Source of the DNA: SLRI01 sp964402505
GTDB taxonomy: Bacteria > Pseudomonadota > Alphaproteobacteria > Geminicoccales > Geminicoccaceae
NCBI GenBank assembly: GCA_964402505.1
Contig: CAYOCP010000001.1
Span: 248,001 to 312,000, forward strand
Direction: 5' to 3'
DNA: 64,000 nt
How positions within the stretch are numbered: position 1 is the stretch's first letter; the number at the start of each line of letters is the position of its first letter. A model generated the notes under the pieces. It saw nothing but the letters and a program-made list of their open reading frames with translations. It was not told the origin of the DNA and searched no databases. Made by a program: the position numbers and the translations under genes. This document shows, piece by piece, positions 9,118-21,135 of this stretch.

Positions 9118-9144
9118 CGGGGAGCCAAGCGGCCCGGCTCCCCG
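9118..9144 (+). other. Stem-loop at the predicted 5' end of the hspQ leader
   Basis: A perfect 9-bp stem (CGGGGAGCC / GGCTCCCCG) with a 9-base loop falls at or just after the predicted hspQ transcription start and 28 bases before the ATG. It has no T-run, so it is more likely a 5' mRNA structure than a terminator for the upstream dehydrogenase gene, although that is possible. Confidence 0.45.
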
Positions 9145-9172
9145 CCGGTAAGAGTCGCTGGAGTGACGGAGA

Positions 9173-9502
9173 ATGCAAGCGAGAGCCGTGAAGTTCGGAA
9201 TCGGCCAGATCGTCAAGCACCGCATGTTCCCGTTTCGGGGCGTGATCTTCGACGTCGATGCCGAGTTCGCCAACACCGAGGAATGGTACAACGCGATTCC
9301 GGAGGAAATCCGCCCAAAGCGTGACCAGCCCTTCTACCATCTCCTGGCCGAGAACGCCGAGGCCTTCTACGTCGCCTATGTATCGGAGCAGAACCTCCTG
9401 GCGGACGCGACCGGCGAGCCGGTCAACCATCCGCAGATCAGCGAGCTGTTCGAGGATCTGGACGCCGGTCAGTACACCCCCAAGCGCGTCTACGCGAACT
9501 GA
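9173..9502 (+). CDS. hspQ: Heat shock protein HspQ
   Basis: Small HspQ/YccV-family protein of 109 residues. In Escherichia coli HspQ is a heat-shock protein that promotes degradation of an unstable DnaA form and modulates the Lon protease. The sequence has the family core: a FGIGQIVKHRMFPFRGVIFD start, EEWYNAIP, RPKRDQPFYHLLAE, and the C-terminal VNHPQISELFEDL. The ATG at 9173 is preceded by GACGGAG. A CTTG/CCCAT heat-shock-type promoter and a stem-loop precede it. It converges with metE across a strong hairpin. Confidence 0.95.
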   Translation: MQARAVKFGIGQIVKHRMFPFRGVIFDVDAEFANTEEWYNAIPEEIRPKRDQPFYHLLAENAEAFYVAYVSEQNLLADATGEPVNHPQISELFEDLDAGQYTPKRVYAN

Positions 9503-9593
9503 GCCACTGGCCGGGTCAGCGGCCGCCGGTACGAGGTGAACCCCTTCCACGGAGCGGCCAGCGTGGCCGCGATCGGGTGCATTGGCCAGGACA

Positions 9594-9624
9594 ACCACAC
9601 CGAACCCAGGAGGTTCGGTGTGGT
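9594..9624. terminator. Bidirectional hairpin terminator between hspQ and metE
   Basis: A perfect 13-bp stem (ACCACACCGAACC / GGTTCGGTGTGGT) with the 5-base loop CAGGA lies between the convergent hspQ and metE stop codons. Its symmetry and position fit a shared terminator. There is no long T-run on either strand, so release may be partly factor-dependent. Confidence 0.7.
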
Positions 9625-9641
9625 GGCTTGCATGGCGAGGT

Positions 9642-11990
9642 TCATTCGGCGGCGGCCGCGGCGACCGCGCGAAGCTGCCGGGCCGCTTCGACCATGTTGA
9701 CCAGCGCCGGGCGGACCTCCTCCCATCGCCGGGTCTTGAGGCCGCAATCGGGGTTGACCCAGAGCTGCCCGTCGGCGAGCCGTTCGCGGGCGAGGGTCAA
9801 GAGCTCGGTCATCTCCGCCACGGTCGGCACGCGCGGCGAGTGGATGTCGTAGACGCCGGGGCCGATCTCGTTCGGGTAGGCGAAGGTCCTGAAGGCATCG
9901 AGAAGCTCCATTCTCGAGCGCGAGGTCTCGATGGAGATGACGTCGGCATCCATGGCCGCGATCGAGTCGATGATGTCGTTGAACTCCGAATAGCACATGT
10001 GGGTGTGGATCTGGGTCGCATCCGCGACGCCCGACGCGGTGAGGCGGAAGCACTCGACGGCCCAGTCCAGGTAGCCGCGCCATGCCGACCGCCGGAGCGG
10101 CAGGCCCTCGCGCAGGGCGGCCTCGTCGATCTGGATCAGCCGGGCCCCGGCCGCCTCCAGGTCCTGCACCTCATCGCGGATCGCGAGCGCGATCTGCCGG
10201 CAGACCTCGGGACGCGGCAGGTCGTCACGCACGAAGGACCAGTTGAGGATGGTCACGGGCCCGGTGAGCATGCCCTTCATGGGCTTCTTGGTCAGCGACT
10301 GGGCATGGCGCCACCACCCGACCGTCATCGGTTGCGGCCTTGAGACATCGCCGAAGAGGATCGGCGGCCGGACGTAGCGCGAGCCGTAGCTCTGCACCCA
10401 GCCATGCCGGGTGAAGGCGAAGCCGGCAAGCTGCTCGCCGAAATACTGGACCATGTCGTTGCGCTCGAACTCGCCATGGACGAGCACATCGAGGCCGATG
10501 TCCTCCTGCCAGCGCACGGCACGCTCCGTCTCCTCGCGAAGGAAAGTCTGGTAGGCGGCATCGTCCAGCTCGCCCCTGGCATGTGCCGAACGGGCCTGGC
10601 GAACCTCGGCGGTCTGGGGGAACGAACCAATCGTGGTGGTGGGAAAGGTCGGCAGGCCGAGCCTTGCACGCTGTGCGGCCTGGCGGGAGGCGAAGCCGCT
10701 CTGCCGGCGCTGCATGGTCGCATCAATGGTGGCGAGTCTTCGGGCGACGGCGGGATCGTGCACCTTTCTTGACGTCCTGCGGCCGGTCGCGGCGGCGCTC
10801 GACCGGTCGAGCTCGTCTCGCACCGTGTCACGCCCGCCGGCGAGCGCCCGGCCGAGGGTGGCGAGCTCCCCCATTTTCTGCACGGCGAAGGCGAGCCATC
10901 CCCGGAGCTCGGGGGCGAGGTCCGTCTCCGGATCGAGATCGATCGGCACGTGCAGGAGCGAGCAGGAGGGCGCGATCTCGATGTGGTCGGCGCCGCGGGC
11001 GGCGACCACGGGCTCGAGCCGGTCGAGGATCCGGGCGAGATCGGCCCGCCAGACATTGCGGCCGTCGATGACGCCGAGCGAGAGGGTGAGGTCCTGCGGC
11101 GCCCGAGCCAGGACCGGGTCGAGCTCTTCCGGAGCACGTACCAGATCGAGATGCAGGCCGGCCACGGGCAGGTCCAGCGCCAGTTCCAGATTGTTCCCGA
11201 GCCCGCCGAAATAGGTGGCGAGCATGACGTCGAGGCCCGGCACTTCGTCGGCGAAGCGTCGATAGGCGCCGCGAAGCGCATCCCGGACGACCGGCTCGAG
11301 GTCGAGCACGAGGCAGGGCTCGTCGATCTGCACCCAGCCGGCGCCGCTCGTCCTGAGCTGCTGCAGCAGCTCGACATAGACCGGCAGGAGATCGTCGATG
11401 AGCGAGATCGGATCGAACGTTTGATCCTGGCTCTTCGCGAGCTTCAGGAAGGTGACAGGTCCGAGAAGCACCGGCCGCGTCGCGTGACCCAGCGTCTTGG
11501 CCTCGAGATAATGGTCGACCGGCTTGGTCGCGGCGAGGGTGAAGCGTTGCCCCGGCTCGAGCTCCGGCACCATGTAGTGGTAGTTGGTGTCGAACCATTT
11601 GGTCATCTCGAGCGCCGGAACGCCAACCGCGCCGCCGCCCCGGCCGTGCGCGCAGGCGCCGGTATCGCCCTGGCTGCCGCGCGCCATGGCGAAGCTGGTG
11701 TCGAGTGGCACCGGACCGCCGCTCCAACCATAGGCGGCCGGAATGGCGCCCACCGTCACGGCCATGTCCAGCACATGGTCGTAGAGGGAGAAGTCGTTGG
11801 ACGGGATGACGGTAACACCTTCGGCCGCCTGGCGCGCCCAATTTGAAGCACGGAGCCCGGCCGCGGTCGCCTGCAGTGCTGCGGCGTCCGACTTGCCGGA
11901 CCAGTATGATTCGAGGGCCATCTTCAGCTCGCGGCGCGGACCGATCCGCGGCACGCCCAGGGTGCTGACGGGAAGAGAAAGCTCAGACAT
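9642..11990 (-). CDS. metE: Cobalamin-independent methionine synthase
   Basis: Transfers the methyl group of 5-methyltetrahydropteroyl-triglutamate to homocysteine, the last step of methionine synthesis without B12. It has 782 residues with the usual duplicated barrel. The N-terminal half starts LGVPRIGPRRELK; the catalytic half has LPTFPTTTIGSFPQT, the zinc-binding His and Cys in HTHMCYSEF, and the last zinc Cys in WVNPDCGLKTR. The start is the ATG at 11990; an in-frame TTG two codons upstream is possible. A SahR/SamR-like palindrome lies 193 bases upstream. No riboswitch was recognised in the leader. The gene is monocistronic. Confidence 0.97.
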   Translation of the reverse strand: MSELSLPVSTLGVPRIGPRRELKMALESYWSGKSDAAALQATAAGLRASNWARQAAEGVTVIPSNDFSLYDHVLDMAVTVGAIPAAYGWSGGPVPLDTSFAMARGSQGDTGACAHGRGGGAVGVPALEMTKWFDTNYHYMVPELEPGQRFTLAATKPVDHYLEAKTLGHATRPVLLGPVTFLKLAKSQDQTFDPISLIDDLLPVYVELLQQLRTSGAGWVQIDEPCLVLDLEPVVRDALRGAYRRFADEVPGLDVMLATYFGGLGNNLELALDLPVAGLHLDLVRAPEELDPVLARAPQDLTLSLGVIDGRNVWRADLARILDRLEPVVAARGADHIEIAPSCSLLHVPIDLDPETDLAPELRGWLAFAVQKMGELATLGRALAGGRDTVRDELDRSSAAATGRRTSRKVHDPAVARRLATIDATMQRRQSGFASRQAAQRARLGLPTFPTTTIGSFPQTAEVRQARSAHARGELDDAAYQTFLREETERAVRWQEDIGLDVLVHGEFERNDMVQYFGEQLAGFAFTRHGWVQSYGSRYVRPPILFGDVSRPQPMTVGWWRHAQSLTKKPMKGMLTGPVTILNWSFVRDDLPRPEVCRQIALAIRDEVQDLEAAGARLIQIDEAALREGLPLRRSAWRGYLDWAVECFRLTASGVADATQIHTHMCYSEFNDIIDSIAAMDADVISIETSRSRMELLDAFRTFAYPNEIGPGVYDIHSPRVPTVAEMTELLTLARERLADGQLWVNPDCGLKTRRWEEVRPALVNMVEAARQLRAVAAAAAE

Positions 11991-12259
11991 CGGCAAGACC
12001 CCAATGGGTGAATTTCAGGGCCGGCCACCGCGCTTTCGGGTCACCGGCCGGGGCGACCGGAAAGGCTGCGCCGGCATGGCTGGAAGGTGCACGGGTTTCC
12101 CGTGTCGCCCTACCCTGCCAACGCGGCCATGAACCGCGACAGGCTCAGCCTGCGGTGTCACGGCGTCGAAGTCAACGAGAATATAAAGACATCTTTATGT
12201 CCTGATGCCGCCCTGCGCGAGCGACAGACGGAAGGGGTCCCGGGCTTCCTTCGGTCGCG
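11991..12259 (-). promoter_or_regulatory. metE upstream region and long leader
   Basis: This 269-base spacer lies between the ppc stop and the metE start, both on the minus strand. It contains the palindrome at 12183-12198 and then about 185 bases with several GC-rich hairpins, for example CACGGG-TTT-CCCGTG at 12090-12104. I compared it by eye with cobalamin, SAM-II and SAH riboswitch consensus elements and found no match. Confidence 0.4.
12183..12198 (-). promoter_or_regulatory. SahR/SamR-like operator upstream of metE
   Basis: The sequence ATAAAGACATCTTTAT is a perfect 7-bp inverted repeat around a 2-base centre in the otherwise GC-rich metE upstream region. It closely resembles the ATAAAGATATCTTTAT-type operators predicted for ArsR-family SahR/SamR regulators of methionine genes in Proteobacteria. 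That assignment rests on recalled motif similarity; no regulator gene is in the window. Confidence 0.55.
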
Positions 12260-15226
12260 TCAGCCGATGGCGCCGATATGGTGCAGGACGCCGCTGCTGA
12301 TGCGGCGGATGACATCGTAATAGGCGGCGATCGGACGAAAAATCAGCTGGTGCTCCTGGGCGTAGGTGTGGCTTTCGCTGTCCTGGTAGGTGGCGGGCTC
12401 GCCGAAATCCAGGTCATCCCGCTCCTCGGTCAGCGGGAAGACTTCGGCCAGGAGCTCGAGCGTCGGCTCGATCTCGAGCCGCATCAGCCTGACGATCACC
12501 TCGTCGTGCGTGGTCTCGTTGCGGTCGCTGAAATCCGGGATGTGCACGGCCGCCTGCATCACCATCTGGATCACCGCGATCCTGAGCGCGTGCAGGGAGT
12601 TCAGGTTGTTGCGCGTCTCGAGATCGACGACGATCGGCTCGTCGCCGGCATCGCGGGTCAGCCGCCGATGCTCCCGCAGCGCCCGGGCCAGGTCGATATA
12701 GTCGCGGATCAGCGTCCGGCTGACCCGCCCGAGCCGATCGAAGAGCGCCATGCGCTCGACCACGCCGGAGACGTCGCGGAGCGTTTCCTCGAGCGCCGCG
12801 TCGGCCTCGAGTTGGGCGAGGCGCAGCCAGTCCCCCGGGTTGAAGAGGGCGACGTAGGCGACGAGCACATCGGGATCGGTGAACTTGAAGGCATGCTCGA
12901 CCATCGTCATCAGCCGGCGGAACCGCGCGCTCTCGCGATAGAGCCGCTGGAACATCTCGGGGTCCTTGTCGACCGCCTGGCCGACCCCACCGATGGTGTT
13001 GGCCAGAATGCCGAGTTGCTGCAGGATCGAGTTGTGCGGGATGGCGCGCAGTTGCGAGGGATGGTCGAGCGTGGCCGCGGCACCGCCACGCTCGCGCTGG
13101 CGCCGCCGCGGCCGCGAGCCGGTCTGGTAGAGCATGTTGGTGCCGAACACGCCGAGCAGGGTGGCGTAGCTCGGATCGTCGATGATCCGGGCGTTGAACA
13201 GGCGGATCGCGGCGAAGAACTCGTCGGTGTAGGCGGTCTCGGCGTAAAACGGATCGGGCTCCGCCGCTTCCCGCTCGAGGCAGTGCTCGAGCGCTCTCGT
13301 CAGGACCGCGAGGGCGGCGTGCTCGTGCAGGAAGAGGAGAAAGCCGTCGCCGCCCTGGAAGCTGCTTTCCTCGGTCAGCCTTATGCCCGCGAGCTCGAGC
13401 TGCCGCCGGCATTCCGGCGTGTCGTAATAGAGGAAGCGGTCGCGCAGGCTGTCGGGATGGGCGCCGCGGCCGATGCTCTCGCCATGCGTGTCGAAGATCA
13501 CGAGCTCGAGATCGGCGAGACCGTGCCGGACGAGCAGGCCGGCGAGGCCGAGGCGCAGCCGCTCGATGGCGAACGAGGCGGCGATCTGGCCGAGATAGCG
13601 GCCGGCGTCGGAGAACCCGGTCTCGATGCAGAGCCGGCCCCGGCCGCGCAGGTAGTCACGGAATGCGGGGACTGCGAGGGCACCCTCGAGCACCTCGATG
13701 CCGCGATCGAGCGCCTTCAGGGTCTCGAAGAGCGGCGAGATGTCGATGCGCCGGTCGATGCCGAACTGCTTGGCGAAGTAGAGGGCGGTGAGCAGGGTGA
13801 CGGGGGTCTCGCATTCGGCGATGAGGAAGCGAATCGGCTCGCTCGCGTCGAGATGCTTCAGCATCTGCGCCACCAGCATGAGGACCCGCCTTGCGGTCGT
13901 CTTCTCGGCCGCGACCGAGCCGAAGTTCACCGTCTCCGGCCGTGCCTGGTCGATGAGCTCGACGACCGCGTTCTGGTAGCTCAAGCGGTAGACCGGATCG
14001 TCCGCCGGGTGATCCATGCCGACCGTCTTGCGAATGGCGTTGTGAAGCTGGACCGCGTTGATGCGGACATGGGTCTGGGCAGCGGCGAGACCCTGGTTGG
14101 CGATCAGGGCGCGCAGCACCCAGAGCTCACGCCGGGTCGCGGGATCGTCGGCCGCCTGGAGCGCCCGCTCGAGCAGCGTCTGAAGCTGAACGGCATCGGT
14201 CAGCCGTCTCGAGCCTACGCGATGCATCTCGCGGGACATGGCGGCCAGCCGCTCGAGTGCCGCCGGGTCCTTCGGATCGAAGCCCTCGAACACCCGAAGC
14301 TCGTCGCGCAGCTCCTTGTCGGCAAGGGCCAAGCGGGCGGTGATCAGCTCGAGCACGGGTGCGGCGGGCCCGGCGCCGCCACCGCTTCGATGCACCGCGC
14401 CGATCCGCTCGACCATGTGCTCGAACTGGTCGATCTGAAGACGCACGCGCATAGCGTAGGTCGTGGCCCAGGAGATGTCGGCGCGACCATCGGTATCGTA
14501 GCCGACCCAGCTCGCGAGGCCGAGGAGACAGGGCTTCAGCTCGTGCCAAGTGTCGGGATAGTGGACATGAACGACATCGAAGACGATGCCGTAGATCGTG
14601 CGCAGCGCCTTGCGCAGGTTGCCGATCACCTCGACCGACTGCGCGTGCTCCGTGTCGAGATCGAGTTTTTCCTCGGGGCGGTGGTTGGCGAGCTCGACGC
14701 GCCGCAAGAGCTCCGCCCGGGCTTCGGGCGCGAGCACGCTGCCGTCGTCCGCCCGGCCGATGGCGAGACGGATGAGGTCGCGCTGCAGCGGCAAGGCCAC
14801 GCTGAAGGTCGGATGCGCCGTCAGCACCAGCCCGTAGAGGCGTCGACCGAGCCGATCCTGGAGCTCGGCCATGGGCAGGAGCTCGCCTTTTGGATCGCGC
14901 ACCAGCCGCTCGATCAGGGCCTCGATGCGGCGACGGTTCTCGGCCGGGTCGGTTTCGCCGAGATAGGCATCAATACGCCTGGCCCGGGCAGCGAAGGCAC
15001 GACCGATCAGCCGCTGCACGAGGCGGCCGAGCGTCTGGCGGTCGATGGCACCGGCTTGCAACTCGACCCTCAGCTCGCCGGCGAGCAGCTCGATCGGGTT
15101 CGCGGCCGGGTCGATCTCGACCCGCTCGCGGTGGATCTCGAGGCGCTCCGCCCACTGGGCGATTCGCGCGTCGACGTCCCCAAGATCGTCCCGCCCTTCC
15201 GGGTTCGTCCGCGCCGTCTCGTTCAT
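12260..15226 (-). CDS. ppc: Divergent phosphoenolpyruvate carboxylase homologue
   Basis: Homologue of PEP carboxylase (PEP + bicarbonate to oxaloacetate), 988 residues. Recognisable blocks are VLTAHPT, the PLFET block, GSRPRRR and LRAIPHNS. Several catalytic signatures are changed. LTAHPTE reads LTAHPTF, GGDRDGNP reads GYDTDGRA, and FHGRGGSIGRGG reads FDTHGESIGRGA, so the His and first Arg of that loop are lost and the second Arg kept. The C-terminal (Q/R)NTG is absent; the protein ends HHIGAIG. I chose the ATG at 15226 because GAAGGGCGG precedes it; an in-frame ATG at 15313 would add 29 residues. It may be an alphaproteobacterial subtype or have altered activity. Confidence 0.8.
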   Translation of the reverse strand: MNETARTNPEGRDDLGDVDARIAQWAERLEIHRERVEIDPAANPIELLAGELRVELQAGAIDRQTLGRLVQRLIGRAFAARARRIDAYLGETDPAENRRRIEALIERLVRDPKGELLPMAELQDRLGRRLYGLVLTAHPTFSVALPLQRDLIRLAIGRADDGSVLAPEARAELLRRVELANHRPEEKLDLDTEHAQSVEVIGNLRKALRTIYGIVFDVVHVHYPDTWHELKPCLLGLASWVGYDTDGRADISWATTYAMRVRLQIDQFEHMVERIGAVHRSGGGAGPAAPVLELITARLALADKELRDELRVFEGFDPKDPAALERLAAMSREMHRVGSRRLTDAVQLQTLLERALQAADDPATRRELWVLRALIANQGLAAAQTHVRINAVQLHNAIRKTVGMDHPADDPVYRLSYQNAVVELIDQARPETVNFGSVAAEKTTARRVLMLVAQMLKHLDASEPIRFLIAECETPVTLLTALYFAKQFGIDRRIDISPLFETLKALDRGIEVLEGALAVPAFRDYLRGRGRLCIETGFSDAGRYLGQIAASFAIERLRLGLAGLLVRHGLADLELVIFDTHGESIGRGAHPDSLRDRFLYYDTPECRRQLELAGIRLTEESSFQGGDGFLLFLHEHAALAVLTRALEHCLEREAAEPDPFYAETAYTDEFFAAIRLFNARIIDDPSYATLLGVFGTNMLYQTGSRPRRRQRERGGAAATLDHPSQLRAIPHNSILQQLGILANTIGGVGQAVDKDPEMFQRLYRESARFRRLMTMVEHAFKFTDPDVLVAYVALFNPGDWLRLAQLEADAALEETLRDVSGVVERMALFDRLGRVSRTLIRDYIDLARALREHRRLTRDAGDEPIVVDLETRNNLNSLHALRIAVIQMVMQAAVHIPDFSDRNETTHDEVIVRLMRLEIEPTLELLAEVFPLTEERDDLDFGEPATYQDSESHTYAQEHQLIFRPIAAYYDVIRRISSGVLHHIGAIG

Positions 15227-15334
15227 TCCGCCCTTCACCCTCGCCGCAAGCTCGCCCGGCCGCTCCGGCAGGCGCCGCAAGCGAGCTTGCTGCCAGGCGA
15301 AACATATGTCCATGCCGCAAGCCCTGCCGCCGCA

Positions 15335-15349
15335 TTAACCCTCGTTTAG
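15335..15349 (-). promoter_or_regulatory. CtrA-like box between ppc and the SYLF gene
   Basis: Read on the minus strand this is CTAA-N7-TTAA, one mismatch from the CtrA consensus TTAA-N7-TTAA. It is 109 bases upstream of the preferred ppc start and 211 bases upstream of the SYLF gene start. It could serve either gene or be fortuitous. Confidence 0.3.
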
Positions 15350-15559
15350 CAGCTTCATGGCTATCATCCTGCCCCAGGTCCCCCCGAGCCCTCTCGTTGT
15401 CCCCCGGTCACAGTCGTCGGCCAGACGATCGTGACCGGCCGGGCAGGGCTTGGGTGCTCGGCGCGATCCGCGATAGATTTCCGCTCGCGCTTTCGCGACG
15501 GGCGCCGGGTTCGGGGTCGCGTTTGCGGTGTCCATGACTTTTCGACGAGTTGGATCAGA

Positions 15560-16252
15560 GTGGCCAGGCAAAGTCGACGGGCGGCGATGGTCGGAGCGGC
15601 GGCGGGCATCGCGGCCCTCCTCGCACCTTGGCCCGCCTTCACGCAGGAGAGCGACCAGCAGATCCTGATCGATCGGGCGCGGCTCGTCGTCGAGGAATTC
15701 CAGAGCGATCCGAACTTCGCCAACGTTCCGATCTACGTGCAGAACGCCTATGCTGTCCTGATCGTGCCGGACATGCTGCAGGGTGGCCTGATCATCGGGC
15801 TCGAGCACGGGGTGGGCGTGCTGCTCGCCCGCAACCGCACGACGGGTGCCTGGAGCGATCCCGCCTTCTACGAGATTTATGGCGGCAGTCTCGGCCTGCA
15901 GCTCGGCGGCAAGTCGTCGGACGTCATCTTCACCCTGATGAATGCCACGGCCGTCGACAAGCTGCTCACGTCGCAGTTCAAGCTGGGCGTCGACGCCAGC
16001 ATGGCGGTGGGTCGAATAGGCGCCGGCGTGGGCGCGGCGACCACCATCCGGTTCGGCGAGGACATCTACGTCTTCTCGCGCAGCCGCGGCCTCTATGGCG
16101 GGCTCGCCGCCGACGGCTCGGCGGTGATCGAGCGCACCGAGTGGAACGAGGCCTATTACGGCGCCGGCGTCTCGGCCGGGCAGATCCTGCGCGGCGAGAT
16201 CGCGCCTCGACCCGGTGCCCAGGCGCTGCGCGAGGCGCTGGCCCGTTTCTGA
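15560..16252 (+). CDS. Secreted SYLF/Ysc84-domain protein
   Basis: SYLF-domain (Ysc84-type) protein of about 230 residues; eukaryotic relatives bind phosphoinositides, and bacterial ones are periplasmic or secreted with unknown role. After a basic start (ARQSRR) and a hydrophobic core ending LLAPWPAFTQ there is a signal-peptidase-like site. The SYLF region follows: NVPIYVQNAYAVLIVP, the glycine-rich GGLIIGLEHGVGVLLAR, and FGEDIYVFSRSRGLYGG. GTG 15560 is preferred because it gives a complete signal peptide; ATG 15587 and TTG 15551 are alternatives. It converges with purA over a 31-base gap. Confidence 0.8.
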   Translation: MARQSRRAAMVGAAAGIAALLAPWPAFTQESDQQILIDRARLVVEEFQSDPNFANVPIYVQNAYAVLIVPDMLQGGLIIGLEHGVGVLLARNRTTGAWSDPAFYEIYGGSLGLQLGGKSSDVIFTLMNATAVDKLLTSQFKLGVDASMAVGRIGAGVGAATTIRFGEDIYVFSRSRGLYGGLAADGSAVIERTEWNEAYYGAGVSAGQILRGEIAPRPGAQALREALARF

Positions 16253-16283
16253 CCTGATTCCGGCGGGCGCGGCGCGTCGGCTC

Positions 16284-17591
<1,308 letters not shown>

Positions 17592-17719
17592 CCGGCCACC
17601 GCCCCTGCCATCGATCCTCCGGTCCCTGCCCTTTAAGACAAAGTGCTCCGACGTGCCAGCTTGGCGGACGCGGGCGAGTTCGCTACGAGAGCCTCTGCAC
17701 GCGTCCGATCGGAGAACCC

Positions 17720-19517
<1,798 letters not shown>

Positions 19518-19537
<20 letters not shown>

Positions 19538-21095
19538 CCTGCAGCACCTGCGGCAGGGCCTGGATCCGGCGCAGCACCGCCTCGGGCACGGGGCCGTCCA
19601 CCTCGAGCATGGCGATGGCGTCACCGCCCGGCCGGTCGCGGCCGAGATGGAAGGTCGCGATGTTGACCCCGGCATCGCCGAGGAGGCCGCCGAGCGCACC
19701 GATGAAGCCCGGCGTGTCGCTGTTGCGCAAGTAGAGCATATGGTCGGCGAGGCGGGCCTCGATCTCGATTCCGCGGATGCGGACGACCCGCGGCCGGCCA
19801 TCGTGGATCAGCGTGCCGCAGACCTCGCGCGCACCGCGCTCGGTCTCGACCTCGACGGCGATCAGCGTCTGGTAGCCCACGATGTCCTCGGTCTCGACCG
19901 TGGTGACGCCGATGTCGCGCGAGCGGGCGACCGCCGGCGCATTGACCATGTTGACGCTGGCGAGGAGCGGGCTCAAGAGGCCCTTCAGGATCATCTGGGT
20001 GAGCGGGCGGGTGTTGAGGCGCGCCACCTCGCCGGCATAGCGGATGGTGACGCCGCGCAGCCCCGTCTCGGTGAGCTGACCGGCGAACGAGCCGAGCTGC
20101 TCGGCGAGCAGCATGTAGGGCTTGAGGCGGGGCGCCTCCTCGGCGGTCACGGAGGGCATGTTGAGGGCGTTGACGATGGCACCCTTGAGCAGATAGTCGC
20201 TCATCTGCTCGGCGATCTCGAGCGCCACCTTCTCCTGCGCCTCGGCGGTCGAGGCCCCGAGATGCGGCGTGACGATCACCTCCTCGAGGGCGAAAAGGGG
20301 CGATTCGCGGGCCGGCTCGACGGCGAAGACGTCGAGGGCGGCGCCGGCGACATGGCCGGCCTCGATCGCCGCGGCGAGCGCCGTCTCGTCGACGAGCCCG
20401 CCGCGCGCGCAGTTGACGATGCGCACGCCCTTCTTGGTTTTCCGCAGGTTCTCCCTGCCCAGGATGTTCCGCGTCTGCTCGGTCAGGGGTGTGTGCAGCG
20501 TGATGAAGTCGGCGCGCTGCAAGAGCTCGTCCAGGTCCACCTTCTCGATCCCCTGGTCCCTCGCCCGCTCGGCCGAGAGAAAGGGATCGAAGGCGATCAC
20601 CCGCATCTTCAGCCCCTGGGCACGGTTCGCGACGATCGAGCCGATATTGCCGCAGCCGATGACGCCGAGCGTCTTCGACGCGAGCTCGACACCGACGAAG
20701 CGCGACTTCTCCCATTTGCCGGCCCGGGTGGAGCGATCGGCGGCGGCGAGCTGGCGGGCGGTGGCGAGCAGCATGGCGATGGCATGCTCGGCGGTGGTGA
20801 CCGAATTGCCGAAGGGCGTGTTCATGACGACCACGCCACGCTCGGTGGCGGCCTCGACATCGACATTGTCGACACCGATGCCCGCCCTGCCGACCACCTT
20901 CAGGCGCGCGGCGGCGGCGAGCAGCTCGGCCGTGACCCGGGTCGCGGAGCGGATGGCGAGGCCGTCATACTCGCCGATGACGGCGGCGAGCGCCTCCTGA
21001 TCGAGACCGGTTCTGGCGTCGGCTTCGATGCCGCGCTCGGCGAAGATGGCGAGGGCGGAGGGGCTGAGCTTGTCGGCGATCAGCACGCGGGGCAT
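19518..21095 (-). CDS. serA: D-3-phosphoglycerate dehydrogenase
   Basis: Oxidises 3-phosphoglycerate to 3-phosphohydroxypyruvate with NAD, starting serine synthesis. At 525 residues it is the long form: catalytic and NAD domains (GCGNIGSIVA near 150), the active-site Arg in NCARGGLVDE, a Glu, and the His in PHLGAST. An intervening allosteric-substrate-binding domain (about 320-440) and a C-terminal ACT domain (RNSDTPGFIGALGGLLGD onward) follow, the latter the usual serine-sensing module. It follows serC on the same strand by 40 bases, so the two form an operon. The 3' end overlaps recQ by 20 bases in convergent orientation. Confidence 0.97.
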
Positions 21096-21135
21096 GGAGG
21101 CAATCCGTCGAGCGGGAGTGGCGGGGACGGCGGCT

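Noticed and set aside
11991..12182. Possible riboswitch in the metE leader
   Set aside because: Hairpins are present, but I could not match cobalamin, SAM-II or SAH riboswitch conserved elements. The upstream palindrome is a better candidate for control.
12278..15349. A 1023-codon plus-strand open frame
   Set aside because: Antisense to the PEP carboxylase gene; low-complexity acidic/basic composition and no recognisable domain.
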